Notes: generated by a model from the letters alone, not told the origin. Numbered from the stretch's first letter, positions 1-18,845 are shown. The stretch: DNA of 64,000 bases from Chrysaora quinquecirrha (GCA_014526335.1 JACTAT010000044.1:1702632-1766631), one strand, 5' to 3'. Translations and numbers: made by a program.

Positions 1-1315
<1,315 letters not shown>

Positions 1316-1815
1316 NNNNNNNNNNNNNNNNNNNNNNNNNNNNNNNNNNNNNNNNNNNNNNNNNNNNNNNNNNNNNNNNNNNNNNNNNNNNNNNNNNNNN
1401 NNNNNNNNNNNNNNNNNNNNNNNNNNNNNNNNNNNNNNNNNNNNNNNNNNNNNNNNNNNNNNNNNNNNNNNNNNNNNNNNNNNNNNNNNNNNNNNNNNNN
1501 NNNNNNNNNNNNNNNNNNNNNNNNNNNNNNNNNNNNNNNNNNNNNNNNNNNNNNNNNNNNNNNNNNNNNNNNNNNNNNNNNNNNNNNNNNNNNNNNNNNN
1601 NNNNNNNNNNNNNNNNNNNNNNNNNNNNNNNNNNNNNNNNNNNNNNNNNNNNNNNNNNNNNNNNNNNNNNNNNNNNNNNNNNNNNNNNNNNNNNNNNNNN
1701 NNNNNNNNNNNNNNNNNNNNNNNNNNNNNNNNNNNNNNNNNNNNNNNNNNNNNNNNNNNNNNNNNNNNNNNNNNNNNNNNNNNNNNNNNNNNNNNNNNNN
1801 NNNNNNNNNNNNNNN
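1316..1815. other. Assembly gap of exactly 500 N
   Basis: This is a run of 500 N inside the satellite. The second gap in the window has the same length, so 500 is a scaffolder placeholder and not a measured size. Sequence on both sides is CTAA-oriented, so orientation does not change across this gap. Confidence 0.99.
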
Positions 1816-1932
1816 TGTCTATCCTGCTAACTAACTAACATGGAAGCTATGCTTGCAACCTAACTAACCAGCTAACTAACTAACTAACTAATTAACTAAC
1901 AAATAAATTTGCTAACTATCTAATTTACTAAC

Positions 1933-1967
<35 letters not shown>

Positions 1968-2299
1968 ATAACTAACTAGCCAATCCACTAAGTAGCTAAC
2001 TAACTAACTAACGAACTAACTAACAAACTCGCTAACTATCTTAATTTACTAACAAACTAACTGACTAACTAACTAAATATTCAGCTAACTAACTAACTGT
2101 CTATCCTGCTAACTAGCTAACATAGAAGCTATGCTTGCAATCTAACTAACCAGCTTACTAACTAACTAGGTAACTAACTAACTAACAAACAAACTCGCTA
2201 ACTATCTAAGTTCTAATTTATTAACTAAAACTAACTAAAACTAACAAACTCGCTAACTAACTACTAACTAACATCTAATTTATTAACAAACTAACTAAC

Positions 2300-2334
<35 letters not shown>

Positions 2335-2520
2335 ATATTCAACTGACTAACTAACTGTCTATCCTGCTAACTAACTAACATAGAAGCTATGCTTGCAACC
2401 TAACTAACCAGCTAACTAACTAACTAACTAACTAACTAACAAACAAACTCGCTAACTATCTAGTTCAATAACAAACAAACAAACTAACTAACAAACTCGC
2501 TAACTATCTAATTTATTAAC

Positions 2521-2551
<31 letters not shown>

Positions 2552-2640
2552 ATAACAAACTAACTAACTAACTAACTAACTAACTGTCTATCCTGCTAAC
2601 TAACTAACATAGAAGCTATGCTTGCAACCTAACTAAACAG

Positions 2641-2676
<36 letters not shown>

Positions 2677-2704
2677 AAAAAACTTAACTAACTAACTAAC
2701 TAAC

Positions 2705-2776
<72 letters not shown>

Positions 2777-2797
2777 ATGGACTAAACCTAACTAACC

Positions 2798-2831
<34 letters not shown>

Positions 2832-3041
2832 CTAAACTAACTAACAAACTCGCTAACTAATCTAACTAACAAACTAACAAACTAACTAACTAACTAACTA
2901 AATAAATATTCACTAACTAACTAACTGTCTATCCTGCTAACTATGCTTAACTAACTATCAGCTTACTAACTGCTAACTAACTACTAACTAAGAAGCTATG
3001 CTTAACTAACTAACTAACAACTAACTAACTAACTAACTAAC

Positions 3042-3092
<51 letters not shown>

Positions 3093-3136
3093 ACTAACTA
3101 ACTAACTAACTAACTCGCTAACTAACTAACTATCTT

Positions 3137-3177
<41 letters not shown>

Positions 3178-3393
3178 ATAACTAACTAACTAACTAACTG
3201 TCTAACCTGCTAACTAACTAACATAGAAGCTATGCTTGCAACTAACTAACCAGCTAACTAACTAACTAACTAACTAACTACAACTAAACTAACTAACTCG
3301 CTAACTAACTAGTTAACTAACTAACAAACAAACAAACTAACTAACTCTAACAATAACAAACAAACTAACTAACAAACTCGCTAACTAACTAAT

Positions 3394-3428
<35 letters not shown>

Positions 3429-3566
3429 ATATTCAACTGACTAACTAACTGTCTATCCTGCTAACTAACTAACATAGAAGCTATGCTTGCAACCTAACTA
3501 ACCAGCTAACTAACTAACTAACTAATTAACTAACAAATAAATTTGCTAACTATCTAATTTACTAAC

Positions 3567-3634
<68 letters not shown>

Positions 3635-3864
3635 AAAACTAACTAACTAACTAAATAACTAACTAACTAACTAACAAACTCGCTAACTAACAAGAAGCTA
3701 TGCTTGCAACTAACTAACTAACTAACTAACTAACTAAACTAACAAACAAACTCGCTAACTAACTAACAAACTAACTAACTATCTAACTAACTAACTAACT
3801 AACTAACTAATTCAACTGACTAACTAACTGTCTATGCTAACTAACTAACTAGAAGCTATGCTGC

Positions 3865-3963
<99 letters not shown>

Positions 3964-4058
3964 AAACTAACTAACTAACTAACTAACTCAACTAACTAAC
4001 AAACTAACTAACAAACTAACGCTACTCGCTAACTATCTATTTTATCTAATTTATTAAC

Positions 4059-4131
<73 letters not shown>

Positions 4132-4219
4132 GCTAACTGTCTATCCTGCTAACTAACTAACATGGAAGCTATGCTTGCAACCTAACTAACCAACTAACTA
4201 ACTAACTAACAAACTAAAT

Positions 4220-4286
<67 letters not shown>

Positions 4287-4309
4287 ACTAACTAACTAAC
4301 TAACTAACT

Positions 4310-4464
<155 letters not shown>

Positions 4465-4480
4465 AGCTAACTAACTAACA

Positions 4481-4563
<83 letters not shown>

Positions 4564-4719
4564 ATATTCAACTAACTAACTAACTGTCTATCCTGCTAAC
4601 TAACTAACATAGAAGCTATGCTTGCAACCTAACTAACCAGCTAACTAACTAACTAACTAACTAACTAACAAACTAACTAACTAACAAACAAACTAACGCT
4701 AACTATCTAATTTACTAAC

Positions 4720-4754
<35 letters not shown>

Positions 4755-4850
4755 ACTAAACTAACTAACTGTCTAACTAACTAACTAACTAACTAACTGC
4801 AAACTAACTAGCTAACTAACTAACTAACTAACTAACTAACAATAACTACT

Positions 4851-4910
<60 letters not shown>

Positions 4911-5009
4911 CTAACTAACTAAACTAAACTAACTAACTAACTAACTAAAACTCAACTAACTAACTAACTGTCTATCTAACTAACTAACTAACAAAGAAGC
5001 TATGCTTGC

Positions 5010-5053
<44 letters not shown>

Positions 5054-5118
5054 AAACAAACTCGCTAACTATCTAGTTCTAACTAACAAACTAACTAACT
5101 AACTAACTCGCTAACTAT

Positions 5119-5154
<36 letters not shown>

Positions 5155-5238
5155 AACTAACTAATTCAACTAACTAACTAACTGTCTATCCTGCTAACTA
5201 GCTAACATAGAAGCTATGCTTGCAACCTAACTAACCAG

Positions 5239-5274
<36 letters not shown>

Positions 5275-5276
5275 AT

Positions 5277-5342
<66 letters not shown>

Positions 5343-5344
5343 CT

Positions 5345-5386
<42 letters not shown>

Positions 5387-5512
5387 CTAACTAACTAAAC
5401 TAACTAACTAACTAACTAATATTCAACTAACTACTAACTGTCTAACTAACTAACTAACATAGAAGCTATGCTTGCAACCTAACTAACCAGCTAACTAACT
5501 AACTAACTAACT

Positions 5513-5548
<36 letters not shown>

Positions 5549-5564
5549 AAACTAACAAACTAAC

Positions 5565-5633
<69 letters not shown>

Positions 5634-5694
5634 GTCTATCTAACTAACTAACTAACTAAGAAGCTATGCTTGCAACTAACTAACTAAACTAACT

Positions 5695-5737
<43 letters not shown>

Positions 5738-5751
5738 TCTAACTAACTAAC

Positions 5752-5812
<61 letters not shown>

Positions 5813-5879
5813 CTAAACTAACTAACTAACTAACTAACTATTCAACTAACTAACTAACTGTAACTATCTTACTAACTAA

Positions 5880-6229
5880 CTAACTAACAAGCTATGCATG
5901 CTAACTAACTAACTAATCAGCTAACTAACTAACTAACTACTAACTAACAAGCAAAGTCGCTAACTATGTAATTTACTAACAAACTAACCAACTAACTAAC
6001 TAATTAATCAACTAACTAGTTAACTAACTAACGAACTCTGTATATATCTAACTAACCATCATACAAGCCATGCTTGCAACTTGACAAGCAACCTAACTAA
6101 CTAACTAACTAACTAACTAACCAACTAACTAACTAACACTCTATCTTTATAACTACCTAACATACAAGTTATGAGTGCAACATAACTAACCAACTTGCTA
6201 AGTAACCAACTAATTAACTATAACTTAAC

Positions 6230-6240
<11 letters not shown>
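5880..6240 (+). repeat. Variant higher-order block, copy 1
   Basis: A string of distinctive landmarks (AAGTCGCTAACTATGTAATTT, AACTAGTTAACTAAC, CTATCTTTATAACTACC, ACAAGTTATGAGTGCAAC) recurs in the same order near 8695 and 10970. The anchor CTATCTTTAT lies at 6141, 8943 and 11237. A more diverged relative with ACAAGTTATGAGTGCAAC lies near 48366. In copy 1 part of the text seen in copy 3 has been replaced by plain CTAA. Confidence 0.8.
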
Positions 6241-6303
<63 letters not shown>

Positions 6304-6351
6304 CTACTAACTAGCTATGCTAACTAACTAACCAACTAACTAACTAACTAG

Positions 6352-6388
<37 letters not shown>

Positions 6389-6395
6389 AAACTCG

Positions 6396-6443
<48 letters not shown>

Positions 6444-6618
6444 TCTAACTAACTAACTAACTGTCTATCTAACTAACTAACTAACATAGAAGCTATGCTT
6501 GCAACCTAACTAACCAGCTAACTAACTAACTAACTAACTAACAAACAAACTCGCTAACTATCTAGTTCAATAACAAACAAACAAACTAACAAACTAACTA
6601 ACTAACTAACTAATAACT

Positions 6619-6678
<60 letters not shown>

Positions 6679-6715
6679 CTGCTAACTAACTAACTAACTA
6701 ACTAAAGAAACTATG

Positions 6716-6774
<59 letters not shown>

Positions 6775-6825
6775 CTACTAACTAACTAACTAACTAACAT
6801 ACAAGCTATGCTTGCAAACTAACTA

Positions 6826-6893
<68 letters not shown>

Positions 6894-7097
6894 AAACTAC
6901 TAACTATCTAACTAACTAACTAACTAACTAACTAAAACTAACTAAATATTCAACTAACTAACTAACTGTCTATCCTAACTAACTAACTAACATACAAGCT
7001 ATGCTTGCAATCTAACTAACCAGCTAACTAACTAACTAACTAACTAACTAACAAAACTCGCTAACTAACTAACTAACTAATCTAACTTAAACTAAAC

Positions 7098-7160
<63 letters not shown>

Positions 7161-7221
7161 TCAACTAACTAACTAATTGTCGATCTTACTAACTAACTAA
7201 CATAGAAGCTATGCTTGCAAC

Positions 7222-7257
<36 letters not shown>

Positions 7258-7522
7258 AAAACTAACTAAGAAAGAAACACGCTAAATCTAATTAACTAAC
7301 TAACCAACAAATTAACTAACTGTTAAGTGACTAACTAACTTGCTAACTGACTAACTAACTAACTAACTAACTAACTAACAAACAAACTAAACTAACTAAC
7401 TAACTGTCTATCTTGCTGCTAACTAACTAACATACAAGCTATGCTTGCAACCTAACTAACCAGCTTACTAACTAACTAACTAACTAACTAAAAAACAAAC
7501 TCGCTAACAATCTAGTTTTAAC

Positions 7523-7622
<100 letters not shown>

Positions 7623-7671
7623 ACTAACTAACTGTCTATCCTGCTAACTAACTAGGCTAAGCTTGCTTAAC

Positions 7672-7719
<48 letters not shown>

Positions 7720-7767
7720 AAACAAACTCGCTAACTATCTAATATACTAATCAACTAACTAACTAAC

Positions 7768-7836
<69 letters not shown>

Positions 7837-8080
7837 GTCTATCTTACTAACTAACTAACATACAAGCTATGCTTGCAACCTAACTAACCAGCTTACTAAC
7901 TAACTAACTAACTAACAAACAAACTCGCTAACTATCGCTAACTAACTAACAAACTAACTAACAAACTAACTAACAACTAACTAACTAACTTAACTAACTA
8001 ACTAACTAACTAACGAACTAACTAACTATACTATGCTAACTAACTAACATACAAGCTATGCTTAACAAACTAACTAAAGC

Positions 8081-8115
<35 letters not shown>

Positions 8116-8204
8116 CAACTAACTAACTAACACTAACTATCTTAACTAACTAACTAACATACAAACTATGAGTGCAACTAATAACTAAACAACTAACAAC
8201 TAAT

Positions 8205-8237
<33 letters not shown>

Positions 8238-8241
8238 CATT

Positions 8242-8303
<62 letters not shown>

Positions 8304-8565
8304 GCTAACTAACCAACTAACTATCTAACTAACTAACAAGCTATGCTTGCAACCTAACTAATTAGCTTACTAACTAACTAAGTAACTAACTAACTAACAA
8401 ACAAACTCGCTGACTATCTAATATACTAATCAACTAACAAACTAACTAACTATCTAACTAACTAACTAACTAACTAACCAACTAACAAAGTAACTGTCTA
8501 TCTTACTAACTAGCTAACATACAAGCTAACAAACAAACTAACAAGCAACTAACTGCTAACTAACT

Positions 8566-8608
<43 letters not shown>

Positions 8609-8694
8609 AAAACAAACTAACCACTAACTAACTAACTAACTAACTAACTAACCAACCAGCTAACAAACTAACTGTCTATCTTACGAACTAACTA

Positions 8695-8882
8695 ACATAC
8701 AAGCTATGCATGCAAGCTAACTAATCAGCTTACAAACTACCTATTTAATTAACAAGCAAAGTCGCTAACTATGTAATTTACTAACAAACTAACCAACTAA
8801 CTAACTAATTAATCAACTAACTAGTTAACTAACTAACTAAACTATATAACTAACTAACTATCATACAAGCCATGCTTGCAAC

Positions 8883-8939
<57 letters not shown>

Positions 8940-9035
8940 ACTCTATCTTTATAACTACCTAACATACAAGTTATGAGTGCAACATAACTAACCAACTTAC
9001 TAAGTAACCAACTAACTAATAACTATCTACTTTAC
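8695..9035 (+). repeat. Variant higher-order block, copy 2
   Basis: It has the same landmark string as the block at 5880, shifted by about 2802 bp at the CTATCTTTAT anchor. The stretch that reads ACTCTGTATATATC in the other copies is here simplified toward CTAA, while the flanking landmarks stay intact. Confidence 0.8.
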
Positions 9036-9087
<52 letters not shown>

Positions 9088-9266
9088 CATTTAACTAACT
9101 AGCTAACTAACCAACTAACTATCTAACACTCTATCATACTAACAAGCTATGCTTGCAACCTAACTAATTAGCTTACTAATTAACTATGTAACTAACTAAC
9201 TAACAAACAAACTCGCTGACTATCTAACATAACTAACAAACTAACTAAAACAAACTAACTAACTAT

Positions 9267-9310
<44 letters not shown>

Positions 9311-9384
9311 ATAGTCATCTGACTAACTAACTGTCTATCCTGCTAACTAACTAACATAGAAGCTATGCTTGCAACCTAACTAAC

Positions 9385-9416
<32 letters not shown>

Positions 9417-9442
9417 AAACAAACTTGCTAACTATCTAATTT

Positions 9443-9528
<86 letters not shown>

Positions 9529-9529
9529 C

Positions 9530-9562
<33 letters not shown>

Positions 9563-9567
9563 CTAAC

Positions 9568-9618
<51 letters not shown>

Positions 9619-9645
9619 ACTAACTAACTAACTAACTAACTAACA

Positions 9646-9697
<52 letters not shown>

Positions 9698-9757
9698 AAA
9701 CTCGCTAACTAACTAACTAACTAACAAACTAACTAACTAACTAACTAGCTAATACTC

Positions 9758-9796
<39 letters not shown>

Positions 9797-9811
9797 ATAA
9801 GCTATGCTTGC

Positions 9812-9854
<43 letters not shown>

Positions 9855-9914
9855 AAACAAACTCGCTAACTATCTAGTTAACTAACAACTAACTAACTAA
9901 CTAACTAACTAACT

Positions 9915-9949
<35 letters not shown>

Positions 9950-9995
9950 TGCTAACTAACTAACTAACAAGCTAACTAACTAACTAACTAACTAG

Positions 9996-10083
<88 letters not shown>

Positions 10084-10461
10084 TCAACTATCAAGCTAAC
10101 TAACCAACCAACAACTAACTAACTGTCTTTCTTACTAACTAACTAACATACAAGCTATGCTGGCAGGCTAACTAACCAGCATACTAACTAATTAACTAAC
10201 TAACAAACAAGATCTCTAACTATCTAATTCACAATAAACTAGCTAACTAACTAACTAACTAACTACTAACTAACTAACCAACTAACTAAGTAACTAACTA
10301 ACTAACCTACCAATTAACTATCTAACTCTGTATCTTACTAACTAACTTACATACAAGCTATGCTTGCAACCTAACTAACAAGCTTACTAACTAAGCAACT
10401 AAATAACTAACCAACTAACAAACAAACACACTGCTGCAATCTAATTGACAAACAAATTAAT

Positions 10462-10508
<47 letters not shown>

Positions 10509-10670
10509 TTAATTAACTAATTAACTAACAAACTAACTTTCTAACTGTCTATCTTGCTAACTAACTAGAATACAAGCTATGCTTGCAACCTAGGTAACAA
10601 GCTAACTATCTAACTAACTTACTAACTAACAAACAAAGACGCTAACAATCTAATTTACAAACAAACTAAC

Positions 10671-10725
<55 letters not shown>

Positions 10726-10796
10726 ACTAACTAACTAACTAACTAACTATCTAACTAACTAACTAACTTACAACTATGCTAACTAACTAACTAACT

Positions 10797-10832
<36 letters not shown>

Positions 10833-10851
10833 AAACAAACTCGCTAACTAT

Positions 10852-10928
<77 letters not shown>

Positions 10929-10969
10929 CAACTAACAAACTAACTGTCTATCTTACTAACTAACTAACA

Positions 10970-11168
10970 TACAAGCTATGCATGCAAGCTAACTAATCAG
11001 CTTACAAACTACCTATTTAATTAACAAACAAGTCGCTAACTATGTAATTTACTAACAAACTAACCAACTAACTAACTAATTAATCAACTAACTAGTTAAC
11101 TAACTAACGAACTCTGTATATATCTAACTAACCATCATACAAGCCATGCTTGCAACTCGACAAGCTAC

Positions 11169-11217
<49 letters not shown>

Positions 11218-11335
11218 CAACTAACTAACTAACACTCTATCTTTATAACTACCTAACATACAAGTTATGAGTGCAACATAACTAACCAACTTGCTAAGTA
11301 ACCAACTAATTAACAATCTACTTTACAAACAAATA
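10970..11335 (+). repeat. Variant higher-order block, copy 3
   Basis: This is the most complete of the three left-arm copies. It keeps GCATGCAAGCTAACTAATC, AACTCTGTATATATC and CTATCTTTATAACTACC. It lies about 2294 bp after copy 2 at the same anchor. Unequal spacing (2802 versus 2294) shows that the filler between blocks varies in length. Confidence 0.8.
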
Positions 11336-11337
11336 TC

Positions 11338-11405
<68 letters not shown>

Positions 11406-11472
11406 CATTTAACTAACTAGCTAACTAACCAACTAACTAACTAAACTCTATACTAACAAACTAACTTACAAG

Positions 11473-11521
<49 letters not shown>

Positions 11522-11553
11522 AAACAAACTCGCTAACTATCTAACTAACTAAC

Positions 11554-11643
<90 letters not shown>

Positions 11644-11738
11644 GCTAACTATTCAACTAACAAACTAACTAACTGCTTGCAACTAACTAACTAACTGGCT
11701 AACTAACTAACTAACTAACTATGCTAACAACCTAACTA

Positions 11739-11827
<89 letters not shown>

Positions 11828-11841
11828 TGCAACTAACTAAC

Positions 11842-11881
<40 letters not shown>

Positions 11882-11915
11882 AAACTAACTAACTAACTAA
11901 CTAAACTACTAACTA

Positions 11916-11970
<55 letters not shown>

Positions 11971-12126
11971 CTATCCTAACTAACTAACTAACATACAAGC
12001 TATGCTTGCAAACTAACTAACCAACTTACTAACTAACTAACTAACTAACTAACTAAAACAAACTCGCTAACTACTAGTTAAATAACAAACTAACTAACTA
12101 ACAAACTCACTAACTATCTAATTTAT

Positions 12127-12161
<35 letters not shown>

Positions 12162-12315
12162 ATATTCAACTGACTAACTAACTGTCTATCCTGCTAACTA
12201 ACTAACATAGAAGCTATGCTTGCAACCTAACTAACCAGCTAACTAACTAACTAACTAATTAACTAACAAACAAACTCGCTAACTATCTAATTTACTAACA
12301 AACAAACTAACTAAA

Positions 12316-12458
<143 letters not shown>

Positions 12459-12600
12459 AAACAAACTAACTAAATTACCAACTAACTAACTAACACTCTA
12501 TCATAGTAACTAACAAACATAGAAGCTATGCTTGCAACCTAAGTAACAAGCTAACTAACTAACTAACTAACTAACTAACAAACAAACTCGCTAACTATAA

Positions 12601-12696
<96 letters not shown>

Positions 12697-12834
12697 CAAC
12701 TAACTAACTAACTCTATCTAACTAACTAACTAACATACAAGCTATGCTTGCAACCTAACTAACCAGCTAACTAAAACTAACTAACTAACTAACAAACAAA
12801 AACTCGCTAACTAACAACTAACTAATTAACTAAC

Positions 12835-12898
<64 letters not shown>

Positions 12899-12951
12899 AC
12901 TAACTAACTAACTAACTAACTATCATACAAGCTATGCACTAACTAACTAAC

Positions 12952-13026
<75 letters not shown>

Positions 13027-13031
13027 ATAAC

Positions 13032-13072
<41 letters not shown>

Positions 13073-13105
13073 CTACAAACTAACTAACTAACTAACTAAC
13101 TAAAC

Positions 13106-13200
<95 letters not shown>

Positions 13201-13245
13201 ACTAACTAACTAGCTAACAAACTAACTAGCTAACTAACTAACTAA

Positions 13246-13288
<43 letters not shown>

Positions 13289-13469
13289 ATATTCAACTAA
13301 CTAACTAACTGTCTATCCTGCTAACTAACTAACATAGAAGCTATGCTTGCAATCTAACTAAACCTAACTAACTAACTAACTAGGTAACTAACTAACAAAC
13401 AAACTCGCTAACTATCTAGTTCAATAACAACAAACTAACTAACTAACAAACTAACTAACTAACTAATTT

Positions 13470-13506
<37 letters not shown>

Positions 13507-13615
13507 ACTAACTAACTAACAATCCTGCTAACTAACTAACTAGCAATAACTGCAACCTAACTAACTAACTAACTAACTACTAACTAACTAACTAACTAAC
13601 TAACTCGCTAACTAT

Positions 13616-13700
<85 letters not shown>

Positions 13701-13850
13701 ATTAACTAACTAACTAACTAACTAACAAGCTAATAACTTGCTAACTAACTAACTAACATACTAACTAACTAACTAACTAACAAACAAACTAACTAACTAA
13801 CTAACTTCTAACTAACTAACAAACTAACTAACTAACTAACTAACTAACTT

Positions 13851-13892
<42 letters not shown>

Positions 13893-14008
13893 CAACTAAC
13901 TAACTAATCTTCTATCTTACTAACTAACTAACATGCAAGATATGCTAGCAACCTAACTAACCAGCTAACTAACTAACTAATAACTGCAACTAACTAACTA
14001 ACTAACAA

Positions 14009-14044
<36 letters not shown>

Positions 14045-14098
14045 AAACTAAAACTCAACTAACTATCTAACTAACTAACTAATAACTAATTAACAAAC

Positions 14099-14169
<71 letters not shown>

Positions 14170-14323
14170 ACTAACTAACTAACTAACTAACTAACTATCT
14201 TACTAACTAACTAACATACAAGCTATGCTTGCAACCTAACTAACAAGCATACTAAATAACTATCTAACTAACTAACTAACAAACAACTAACTAACTAACT
14301 ATCTAACTAACTAACTAACAAAC

Positions 14324-14375
<52 letters not shown>

Positions 14376-14451
14376 AAACTAACTAACTAACTAACTAACT
14401 AACCAACTAACTAACTAACTGTCTATCATAACTAACTAGCTAACTTGCAAG

Positions 14452-14487
<36 letters not shown>

Positions 14488-14547
14488 GTAACTAACTAAC
14501 TAACAAAAAAACTCGCTGACTATCTAATATACTAACTAACAACTAAC

Positions 14548-14622
<75 letters not shown>

Positions 14623-14670
14623 ACTAACTTACTAACTAACTAACATACAAGCTATGCTTGCAAGCTAACT

Positions 14671-14709
<39 letters not shown>

Positions 14710-14740
14710 AAACAAACTAACTAACTATCTACTAACTAAC

Positions 14741-14820
<80 letters not shown>

Positions 14821-14952
14821 CATCTAACTAACTAACTAACTAACTTGCTAACTAATAACAACTAACTAACTAAACTAACTAACTAACTAACTAACCAACT
14901 AACTAACTAACTACTCTATCTAACTAACTAACTAACATACAAGCTATGAGTG

Positions 14953-15008
<56 letters not shown>

Positions 15009-15054
15009 ACAAACTAACAAACTAACTAACTAACTAACTAACAAACTAACTAAA

Positions 15055-15102
<48 letters not shown>

Positions 15103-15132
15103 CATACAAGCTATGCTTGCAACCTAACTAAG

Positions 15133-15165
<33 letters not shown>

Positions 15166-15201
15166 AAACAAACTCGCTAACTACTATACTAGTTAACTAA
15201 C

Positions 15202-15287
<86 letters not shown>

Positions 15288-15351
15288 AAAACTAACTAAC
15301 TAACTAACTAACCTACTAACTAACTAACTAACTAACTAGAAGCTATGCTTG

Positions 15352-15419
<68 letters not shown>

Positions 15420-15505
15420 GCTTGCAACTAACTAACTAACTAACTAACTAAACTAACTAACTAACTAACTGCTAACTAACTAACTAACCAACTAACTAAC
15501 TAACT

Positions 15506-15556
<51 letters not shown>

Positions 15557-15705
15557 ATAACTAACTAACTAACTAACTGTCTATCCTCTTACTAACTAAC
15601 TAACTAACATACAAGCTATGCTTGCAACCTAACTAACCAGCTTACTAACTAACTAACTAACTAACTAACTAACAAACAAACTCGCTAACTATCTAGTTCA
15701 ATAAC

Positions 15706-15777
<72 letters not shown>

Positions 15778-15906
15778 AAACTAACTAACTAATTAACTAA
15801 CCAACTAACTAACTAACCACATAACTAACCAACTAACTAACTAACAATCTATCATGATGACTAACTTACATAAAAGCTATGCTTGCAACCTAACTAACTA
15901 GTTTCA

Positions 15907-15938
<32 letters not shown>

Positions 15939-16026
15939 AAATAACTAACTAACCACATAACTAACCAACTAACTAACTAACTAACTAACTAACTAAACTA
16001 ACTAAACTAACTAACTAACAAACTAG

Positions 16027-16079
<53 letters not shown>

Positions 16080-16184
16080 CAACTAACTAACTAACCACAT
16101 AACTAACCAACTAACTAACTAACTATCTATCATGCTGACTAACTAACATAAAAGCTATGCTTGCAACCTAACTAACTAGTTTCA

Positions 16185-16223
<39 letters not shown>

Positions 16224-16237
16224 ACTAACTAACTAAC

Positions 16238-16282
<45 letters not shown>

Positions 16283-16302
16283 CAAACTAACTAACTAACT
16301 AA

Positions 16303-16355
<53 letters not shown>

Positions 16356-16515
16356 CTCTATCTAACTAACTAACTAACATACAAGCTATGCTTGCAAACT
16401 AACTAACCAACTAACTACTAACTAACTAACTAACTAACTAACAAACAAACTCGCTAACTAACTATAACTAATTTAACTAACAAACTAACTAACTAACTAA
16501 CTAAACTAACTAACT

Positions 16516-16548
<33 letters not shown>

Positions 16549-16585
16549 GTATATACTAACTAACTAACTAACTAACTAAACTAAC

Positions 16586-16650
<65 letters not shown>

Positions 16651-16652
16651 TC

Positions 16653-16687
<35 letters not shown>

Positions 16688-16712
16688 ATACAAGCTATTT
16701 GCAAAACTAACT

Positions 16713-16775
<63 letters not shown>

Positions 16776-16794
16776 ACTAACTAACTAAAACTAC

Positions 16795-16829
<35 letters not shown>

Positions 16830-16871
16830 ACTAACTAACTAACAAACTCGCTAACTATCTAATTTATTAAC

Positions 16872-16902
<31 letters not shown>

Positions 16903-16979
16903 ATATTCGACTGACTAACTAACTGTCTATCCTGCTAACTAACTAACATGGAAGCTATGCTTGCAACCTAACTAACCAG

Positions 16980-17015
<36 letters not shown>

Positions 17016-17048
17016 AACTTGCTAACTAACTAACTAACTAACTAACTA

Positions 17049-17160
<112 letters not shown>

Positions 17161-17402
17161 ACTAACTAACTAACTCGCTAACTATAATTTACTAACAAAC
17201 TAACTGACTAACTAACTAAATATTCAACTAACTAACTAACTGTCTATCCTGCTAACTAGCTAACATAGAAGCTATGCTTGCAATCTAACTAACCAGCTTA
17301 CTAACTAACTAGGTAACTAAACTAACAAACAAACTCGCTAACTATCTAGTTCAATAACAAACAAACAAACTAACAAACTCGCTAACTATCTAATTTATTA
17401 AC

Positions 17403-17433
<31 letters not shown>

Positions 17434-17721
17434 ATATTCAACTGACTAACTAACTGTCTATCCTGCTAACTAACTAACATAGAAGCTATGCTTGCACCTA
17501 ACTAACTAACTAGCTAACTAACTAACTAACTAACTAACTAACAAACAAACTCGCTAACTATCTAATTTACTAACAAAAAAACTAACTAACTAACTCGCTA
17601 AACTAACTAACTAAACTAACTAACTAACTAACTAACTAACTGTCTATCCTGCTAACTAACTAACATACAAGCTATGCTTGCAACCTAACTAACCAGCTTA
17701 CTAACTAAGTAACTAACTAAC

Positions 17722-18026
17722 TAGTAAGTTTGTTAACAAATTAGCTAGTTATCTAGTTTGTTAGTTTGTTTCTTATGTTAACAAACTAACCAAGATAGTT
17801 AGCGACTTTGTTTGTTAGTTAGTTACATTAGTTAGTTAGTAAGCTGGTTAGTTACCAATTGCAATTTGCTAACTAGCTTATTTCCTAACAAACTAACTAA
17901 ATAGTAGTTACTAACTAACTACCTGAATAACCAACAGTTAGTTAGTTAGCTAACTAACTAACTAACGTTAGTTAGCAAGTTCGTTAGTTAGTTATTTACT
18001 AACAAACTATAGTTAGCTAGTTTGTT
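17722..18026. repeat. Satellite orientation-switch zone with nested palindromes
   Basis: The array flips from CTAA to TTAG here in several small steps, not one. The text goes CTAA to TTAG at about 17722. A 10-bp stem with a 9-nt loop follows (17761-17770 with 17780-17789). TTAG then runs to about 17866 and CTAA from about 17867 to 17935. A perfect 26-bp palindrome is centred at 17949/17950, a second palindromic centre lies at 17966/17967, and TTAG follows. A further 9-bp stem pairs 18001-18009 with 18018-18026. Monomers on the two sides are inverted copies of each other: the GCTATGCTTGC landmark just left of 17700 faces the GCAAGCAAAGCTTC landmark near 18195. Confidence 0.9.
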
Positions 18027-18323
18027 AGTTAGCTAGTTAGTTAGTTAGTGGATTGTTAGTTAGTTAGTTAGTTAGTTAGTTTGTTAGTAAATTAGATAGT
18101 TAGCCAGTTTGTTAGTTAGTTTGTTAGTTTTAGTTAGTTAGCGACTTTGATTGTTAGTTTTAGTTAGTTAGTTAGTAAGCTGGTTAGTTAGATTGCAAGC
18201 AAAGCTTCTATGTTAGTTAGTTAGCAGGATAGTTAGTTAGTTAGTTAGTGAATGTTTAGTTAGTTAGTCAGTTAGTTAGTTAGTACATAGCGAGTTTGTT
18301 AGTTAGTTAGCAAGTTAGTTAGT

Positions 18324-18370
<47 letters not shown>

Positions 18371-18727
18371 GTTAGTTAGTTATTAAGTTAGTGAGTTAGT
18401 TAGTTAGTTAGTTAGTTTGTTTGTTACTAAATTAGATAGTTAGCGAGTTTGTTTGTTAGTTTAATAGTTAGTTAGTTAGTAAGCTGGTTAGTTAGGTTGC
18501 ATGCAAAGCTTCCATGTTAGTTAGTTAGCAGGATTGTCAGTTAGTTAGTAAGTTGAATATTTAGTTATGTAGTTAGTTAGTTAGTTAGTTAGTTTGTTTG
18601 TAAGTTAGATAGTTAGTTAGTTTGTAAGTTTTTTAGTTTGTTAGTGAGTTAGATAGTAAGTTAGTTAGTTTGTTAGTTAGTTACCTAGTTAGTTAGTTAG
18701 CTGGTTAGTTTAGTTAGTTAGTTAGCT

Positions 18728-18810
<83 letters not shown>

Positions 18811-18845
18811 GTTAGTTAGTTTTGTTAGTTAGTTAGTTAGTAAGC

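Noticed and set aside
1316..1815. First N run as an orientation breakpoint
   Set aside because: Both sides read CTAA with the same landmark order, so nothing suggests a reversal there.
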